Under the pieces are notes generated by a model. That model saw nothing but the letters and a program-made list of their open reading frames with translations. It searched no databases and had not been told where the DNA came from. A stretch of DNA of 64,000 nucleotides from Volvariella volvacea V23 (Eukaryota > Basidiomycota > Agaricomycetes > Agaricales > Pluteaceae): contig KB722742.1 of the NCBI GenBank assembly GCA_000349905.1, forward strand, positions 922,354 through 986,353, in the 5' to 3' direction. The translations under genes and the position numbers were made by a program. Position 1 is the first letter of the stretch. Every line of letters begins with the position of its first letter. This document shows, piece by piece, positions 58,484 through 64,000 of the stretch.

Positions 58484-60005
58484 ATGCTCATCTTTCCTAG
58501 CCTAGTCCTGGTGCTGCCTACCCTAGTCGGTATAGCAGTAGCACATAATACCGGAAATCTCACCACTACGACTCTACCCGTCAGCTCTGACTCCGTTGGC
58601 CCACCAAGCTTCTCTGAACCCCGGACCGTGACCCTTACTATATCAGAAGCGCCTGGCGGGTCTGAACCCCGAACCGTCACGGTCACCGTATCTGTAGCAC
58701 CTAGTACATCTAAACTCCAAACCGTTACAGTACCAACCGAGGACGTACCCACCTCTTCCGCGCATCCTAGTTTAACGGTAACGCCCACATCAGGGAGTTT
58801 GTCACCTACCGCTCAACCAACAGCACCTGTGCGCAAAAATCCCAAAAGAGGCATCGCCTTCGCGTCTGGAAATCCGAACGATATCTTGAACGCGAATCAA
58901 ACAAGGAGCCTCATCTCATGGCAATACGACTGGGCCAATAGTCCCCCGAACTATCTGGCGACGTCGAACATTCAATACATACCGATGCAATGGGGCTCTG
59001 GGAATATTGCTGATTTTATCGATAAGGTCAAGGCTTCAGGAGCCAAGGAGATATTGGTAGGCGTAGCCGCTTAATAACATGCGAATTCACTCACATGGAA
59101 TGTCAGGGCTTTAATGAACCCGACTACGTTAATGAGGCCAATATGCAACCAGCCGAAGCTGCAGCATTGTGGATGCAATATATTGAGCCTCTGAAAGAGT
59201 CCGGAGTTCGCTTAGGAGCTCCGGCAGTCACAGCTTCGGGAACCGGTCGACCATGGCTAGTGCAATTCCTCGCAGCTTGCAGCAATTGTACGATTGACTT
59301 CATTCCCTTCCATTGGTAAGGCGGTGTCGATCGAATGACATGAATGGTTCCTCATACCCTTAATTAGGTACGGAACAGGCGTGGAAGCCTTCTACAATTA
59401 CCTGTGGGAGATGCATGGGCAGTTCCCGGATCACCCGCTTTGGGTCACGGAATTCGCGGACACTTCTGATGATGATGCAGGTAAGGAGGGCGTTAATCAT
59501 TCTTGGGGGTGGCTCACAGCCTTCGTAGAGGTCCTGAACTTCCTGAACGCGACCACAACCTATATGGACACCCTGGACTGGATCGAACGATATGCATGGT
59601 TCGGATACTTCGTGAGCACGAACTTGTAAATTTTATAACATCCTACTTACGTTAACCGCAGAGACCTGAGGACGGCATTCATTACAGTAAGTTAAGCTCA
59701 AATGGTGTTGTTACTCCTCCCTGAAATGCTTTACAGACATGCTGGATGATACAGGCGGTCTCAATGACCTAGGCCAATTTTACATCGGCGCCACAACCGT
59801 CCACCGAGAGGCTGCAGCTAAGCCTGACAATGGGTATATAACGGTTAACGGCGCGGATAATCCAACACAAGCCCGTGTCAGCGTATTCCCTGGGCCTTCT
59901 AGCGCAGCGCATCCTACAAGCGGGCAGAGCATATTTCCGAGGCTGGGTGGAATCGCGGCCAGCCTTTTGGGACTCACCTTGGGAGCAATATGGACTTTAA
60001 TGTAA
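58484..60005 (+). CDS. GH128-type beta-1,3-glucanase-like protein, GPI-anchored
   Basis: Five exons (58484-59056, 59107-59315, 59368-59611, 59662-59686, 59737-60005) close at 439 aa. A signal peptide (MLIFPSLVLVLPTLVGIAVA) is followed by a Ser/Thr/Pro-rich stalk with three tandem 16-residue repeats (residues 44-91). The catalytic part starts near NPKRGIAF and contains NIQYIPMQWGSGN, ILGFNEPDYVNEANMQP (Glu195), FIPFHWYGTGV and HPLWVTEFADTS (Glu289), followed by YAWFGYF. This is the layout of the GH128 / Asl1-type 'glycosyl hydrolase catalytic core' family, with the two Glu as likely acid/base and nucleophile. The C-terminus is a hydrophobic GPI signal (GGIAASLLGLTLGAIWTLM). Likely a wall-associated glucan hydrolase (family knowledge). 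Exon 4 is only 25 nt. Confidence 0.9.
58613..58756 (+). repeat. Three 48-nt tandem repeats in the GH128 stalk
   Basis: Units start at 58613, 58661 and 58709 and encode SEPRTVTLTISEAPGG, SEPRTVTVTVSVAPST and SKLQTVTVPTEDVPTS. The period is exactly 48 nt and the third copy is the most diverged. Confidence 0.85.
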
Positions 60006-60536
60006 TTTTCTATCGCATATCCCGACGAAGTCGTACATTCAAACGAGCCTCTCCTTTCTTGACTTATTCATCCTATTATACCATTTTTGTAGCACACTCC
60101 TTTTGTCACATTCATTACCTGGGATAGATGGGAATGTAATACGTTAGTTGTCATATCTATTCTCGCCAATGTCCACATGGTACATCATTCTGCGAAACCC
60201 TCGGTTTTATTTAGAATTATGACGTGCCTTTTAATACATCACTACGGCTGTACAGCAAGTGTCACTCGCCTTGAGGACATCGAAGCCATCGTAGTCTTGG
60301 AAGAGCCTGCGTGCCCATACAGAAATACCGGTCGTGTCGCAGTAGGTGCGTAAATAGGTTGAGTGAGCCGTGGAGGGTGGCGCATACCTCGAGCCCATCA
60401 AGCACCGAGTGCATTCGGTTAGTTACCGATTTAGTGGGAATGGCTGACCAATCACAATTATTTCGGCTCTCGTGGTCGCCACGTTAGTGTTACCGACCAC
60501 GGCGCGTTCCATCGCAACTTCACTTCAGCATTTCTA
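60006..60536. other. Intergenic, 531 nt
   Basis: 3' flank of the GH128 gene and promoter side of the EF-hand gene. No gene seen. Confidence 0.5.
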
Positions 60537-61888
60537 ATGAAGGCCATCGCGAGTTTGTCGTTACTCGTCCTCGCACGAACACTGTCAGTGGCTGGCCATG
60601 GTGGCCATACTGGTCCTCAAGCTGGGGAAACCATCCAGCAATATGCGCAACGACATGTACGTTTTCCATTCCAGCCTTCGACCCGTCAACGCATTGGCAG
60701 CGACGTGCTGATGAGCGGCTATTCTATACCACATAGATGGCTTCAGAACACCACATGTAAAGGGACTATCTCGCTATCTCATTTCGAACACAGGGCCTTA
60801 CGTTGGTTACAGTGACACTTTTGACATTGGGAGTTTCTTCCAGCTGCACGACCTGAATAGGTACGTGTCCAACTTCCCGCTATCAATCCTTGGCTATATG
60901 GTTCTCCACTTTCAGAGACGGTGTGTGGGATAGGGCTGAGATAGAGGCTGTTTATGGAGTACATCATGTTTACTCCCAAAAGAAGTCGAAGGTAAGCTGT
61001 GGAAATTATGTCTAATCATCCTCTCATTACAATTGCCCTCAGGATGAGATTGCACACCAGCAGAAAGCAGACCATATCGTTAACACGGTTCTATCACGTA
61101 TAGACTTGAATAAGGATGGCAGGATTACTCTCGATGAACTTGAGAAAGTTGGCCTGGATGGTCTCCCCAACTTTGATGAAAGTTTGGGTGCTGAAGGCCA
61201 CCACTATGATGTCGAGAGCGGTGAGCACAGTCCTTCTTGGATCGCTCCATTGAGTTAATCATTTATTTCAATCAGAGTTCTTCCTCCACCATGAAGGTCT
61301 GCTACTCTCTACACCTCTACGCTGTCATGCTCGCTCATAACCCACCACTCTAGAGCAATTCCACAATACTCCAGAGACTCAGACCGACGAATCCTACAAT
61401 CATCCGGAAGATATTGAACACTTTGCCCATCATGAGGAGATTGAACTCCGAGAAGCGGAACGCGAAGCCCAATTCCAAGGCATCACCGTAGAGGAGGCGC
61501 TGGCATCTCACGAGCACCAAGATACCCCTGCAGAAGGTGCAAGCGAGGCTCAAGCTCCTATCAATCAACAGCAGCAACGACCGAAGATTACGCGCGTGAC
61601 ACCTCCTGAGAAGCAAGATCCCAGCATCAAATATAGAGATGCTGCGAGCCAAAACAGGGATGAGTGGGGACTCGGTGAAGACGGTTACAAGGCGCCTCGA
61701 GGGGCTGCTGATAAGCTCAGGTACTTGACGCTCTTCATTACTGCTTTACTTGGCTCATATTACTTGTCTAGGAAAAATCTTCCGTACAAGGTACCTACAC
61801 TTCCCTTATTCTTGAAACTCAGCGTTTGAGTGCTAATAACTAGAATCGCATGCAGTACAAATTCCGCCGCAACTGGGGAGATTTCTAG
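60537..61888 (+). CDS. SSP120: Ssp120/nucleobindin-like EF-hand secretory protein
   Basis: Nine exons (60537-60656, 60737-60756, 60813-60860, 60916-60991, 61043-61220, 61276-61296, 61354-61720, 61772-61790, 61856-61888) close at 293 aa. A signal peptide (MKAIASLSLLVLARTLSVAG) leads into the conserved block QRHMASEHHIDTFDIGSFFQ. Two canonical EF-hand loops follow: DLNRDGVWDRAE (60-71) and DLNKDGRITLDE (109-120). The C-terminal half is acidic and Gln/Glu-rich, then EWGLGEDGYKAPRGAADKLR and a basic end NLPYKYKFRRNWGDF. This order matches yeast Ssp120 and fungal nucleobindins, soluble calcium-binding proteins of the early secretory pathway. Four exons are 19-48 nt long, so gene callers may miss them, yet each restores the family sequence exactly. 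Confidence 0.88.
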
Positions 61889-62307
61889 ATCTTCGTTAAT
61901 ATGTGTAGTTAATTATTGTTTTCTTTTTTTAGTTTTAGGGTCAATAAATCGAGGGCAAATATACTGCTCGGTGATGCCCATCTAAAGACATTAATTCACC
62001 CGTCTCTTTGGTTCACCGTTTTCTGAGCTGCCTCGCAGATGAGATTTCTCAGATGACTGATCAAGTCGCGTGACTACCCTAGATGCACCCAACCCGCTCT
62101 TCCACCCAGGTGTGTGTAGGTTCGGCAAATTCCAATTTGCATCGACCAGGTTACGACAGCCCACAGACTAGCATTGATGCTTTTACATTCCCCATCAATA
62201 TGCAAATCGTTTTTTCAATTGCCGATTTTATTATATGCAGTAGTATAATGCGTAAACTAGAGCAGACTCAATGCAGGCGTAAAGGCGAATAGCAAAACCT
62301 GAGAGAA
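61889..62307. other. Convergent intergenic region
   Basis: 419 nt between the EF-hand gene (+) and the end of DOP1 (-). Nothing recognised. Confidence 0.5.
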
Positions 62308-64000
62308 TCATCCATCAAATGTATCATTCATGATACCTCTTTCTACCTCGTCCCAATCGATGTTCCCACCACTTGCATAGACACTTTCATAAGATGAGAT
62401 GCTGATTGCAGAGAAGAAGGGTACTAAATCTCGAATACTATCGATTTGTTTCAAGGCGTTGAGCATCGGTCTTCTCATTGGCCGTTGATTGGGCAACGCG
62501 GGGGTTTGAGGTCCTAGGCTAACCGGATTATCCTCATGTGTGTCCTAAATCATGCTGAATTGACTTCCGAGGAATACGCCTGAAGTCGAAGTCACGTACC
62601 ACCNNNNNNNNNNNNNNNNNNNNNNNNNNNNNNNNNNNNNNNNNNNNNNNNNNNNNNNNNNNNNNNNNNNNNNNNNNNNNNNNNNNNNNNNNNNNNNNNN
62701 NNNACAGGTAAACTATTTGCGATCTCCGCTAGTTGATCCATCAAGGCCTCAGGGAACCACCCGTGCGGTCTATAGATCGCATCCACCGTGTCTGTAATAA
62801 ACACCCATTGGTGTATTTGGAATTCTTCTGTTTGCAGCACCAGCAAGAGATCCAGACATTTACAACATGCCAGGATTAGTTGTAGATCTTCTGACCCGTC
62901 CGCAGGCAGGTTGGTAATAACTTGCTCAAAAATACGATACTAGTGACCAGTGAGAACGTACAAACCACGTCAAGAGGGAGCCACTCACCAGTTCCGTAAA
63001 TAGGACGGGCCAGAAACTCGTAAGGTTGTGGGGTGAGAGGCGGCATAAGAGCACCCTGATGCATAGAAAGACCTCACTCTGAACTACGGGAGAGGAGACA
63101 TTTCGTAAGATGTCAACTAGTTTCTCCTGAATTGTGGGCAACTGGGTGAGAAAGTGATTCTTCTCTGCAGTGAATATCACATATGCGAGTCGTCGCACAT
63201 TCAACGACCTCAGAAGCATTTCATATTCCTTATTTGTAAATATGTTTGTGGAAGGAGCGGTAGCAATTTTTGCTGAAACCCAGGGATCCAGAATCAGTAT
63301 GGATGATGAGTATGGCCGTAGCTCTGGCCGACATTTGTAATATAACTTACCAAGCAGCTCGGGCATTGCTGTCTTATCCGCGTCAAAAAGGGTCTTGATG
63401 ATTGGTCTCCACTTGGTGGCGGCATCTGTACCACAATTAAAAAGTCTATTGTCGTTTAAAAGTTCCAGGACTGGGGGACGCCAGACTTTCAGCACGCCCA
63501 GAAGCCGGCTCATCTCATACAGAATAGCCAGTGCGTTCTCGTCGATATCCATAGGCCTAAAATACCAATAAGATGACGTGATACAAGAGAGTCACCTTCA
63601 CCCATTCCTACTTACCGTGCTTTGCCTTTCATGGCTGGGCCAATGATATAGTAAACTATGTTGCTACAGGCACTAGCAACCTTATCATTGTCCGTGAAAA
63701 ACCGTCGTAAATTAGGTATGCCTGTTGTGGCCAAGAATTGGTTAATCTGGGTGAAGCCCTAAGTACACACAGAGATTGTCCATGGGATCTGGGTTCACCT
63801 GAGTGATTAGGTCGACTTCGGTGTTAACTTTGACCGGTGTCTCGACTGTTGGAAGGGAAACAGTGCTCGCATCCATCTTTTCATCAATTTTCAGATCTAA
63901 GACGGGCATTAAAGTTCATGCCAAAGATGGTTTCATGAACAAACGTACCGCGGGGAGCTGGGGAGTCCCTCCCATTCGTTAATACGTCCTTTGGGCCACG
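62308..64000 (-). CDS. DOP1: DOP1 (Dopey) C-terminal part, runs off right edge
   Basis: Minus-strand exons read in order toward the stop at 62308-62310: LAILYEMSRLLGVLKVWRPP, VLELLNDNRLFN, KWRPIIKTLFDADKTAMPEL, RSLNVRRLAYVIFTAEKNHF, LPTIQEKLVDILRN, HNLTSFWPVLFTEL, and LLLVLQTEEFQIHQWVFITD. These are the conserved C-terminal segments of Dopey proteins, large scaffolds that with Mon2 and a flippase work in endosome-to-Golgi traffic (family knowledge). The rest, expected to be well over 1,000 residues, lies beyond 64000. A 100-N gap (62604-62703) falls in the last exons, just after AEIANSLPV. The final exon reads NPVSLGPQTPALPNQRPM and ends in MNDTFDG. Confidence 0.85.
62604..62703. other. Assembly gap, 100 N, inside DOP1
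   Basis: Exactly 100 N. It removes the junction between two near-terminal DOP1 exons, so that part of the protein cannot be read. Confidence 0.99.

Noticed and set aside
1..64000. CRISPR arrays, prophage, operons, biosynthetic cluster
   Set aside because: Intron-rich eukaryotic sequence; no regular spaced repeats, no NRPS/PKS/terpene-type core genes, and neighbouring genes are functionally unrelated.

Overview
The window looks like a piece of nuclear genome from a filamentous basidiomycete, most likely an agaricomycete. The genes are packed with short (about 48-60 nt) GT-AG introns. Protein content is fungal: a Sho1 osmosensor, a PDR-type ABC transporter, a GPI-anchored GH128-type wall protein, a CreB-type deubiquitinase and DUF4246. 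F-box/LRR genes and a nucleotidyltransferase-fold family of a kind I recall from mushroom genomes point the same way. Exact species cannot be read from the sequence. Two 100-N assembly gaps are present (40316-40415 behind a long T run; 62604-62703 inside the DOP1 gene).

Layout. 1-4.8 kb: no supportable gene. 4.8-19 kb: RRM protein (-), elongation factor 2 (-), GNAT acetyltransferase (+), nucleotidyltransferase-fold protein (-) head-to-head with SHO1 (+), RNF10/Mag2-type RING protein (-) head-to-head with WBP11 (+). 20-24.2 kb: F-box protein (+), then a small cluster of one uncharacterised gene family: two decayed minus-strand copies and one intact plus-strand copy; a second intact copy lies at 48.6 kb. 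24.7-36 kb: CreB/USP12-46-type deubiquitinase with a very long disordered tail (-), membrane-anchored MOSC (mARC-like) protein (-), Pin1/Ess1 prolyl isomerase (-), DUF4246 protein (+). 36-40 kb: gene-poor stretch, then a second F-box/LRR-like gene (+). 41-49 kb: calnexin (-), U5 snRNP GTPase Snu114 (-) head-to-head with prefoldin subunit 1 (+), second intact paralogue (+). 49.6-55.2 kb: full-size PDR ABC transporter (-). 55.2-58.5 kb: gene-poor, with decayed coding-like stretches. 58.5-64 kb: GH128-type GPI protein (+), Ssp120/nucleobindin-like EF-hand protein (+), and the C-terminal part of DOP1 (-), running off the right edge.

Most genes are unlinked housekeeping functions: translation, splicing (Snu114, WBP11), protein folding (calnexin, prefoldin, Pin1), secretory traffic (Dop1, Ssp120) and stress/wall functions (Sho1, GH128, PDR). 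No operon-like pathway or biosynthetic cluster is visible. The most novel material is the small intronless paralogue family (211 and 210 aa), which has a repeated W-x-G-D-R motif and two fossil copies. Exon boundaries below were set by hand from splice consensus plus reading frame and family conservation; where exon sums are given they close in frame.
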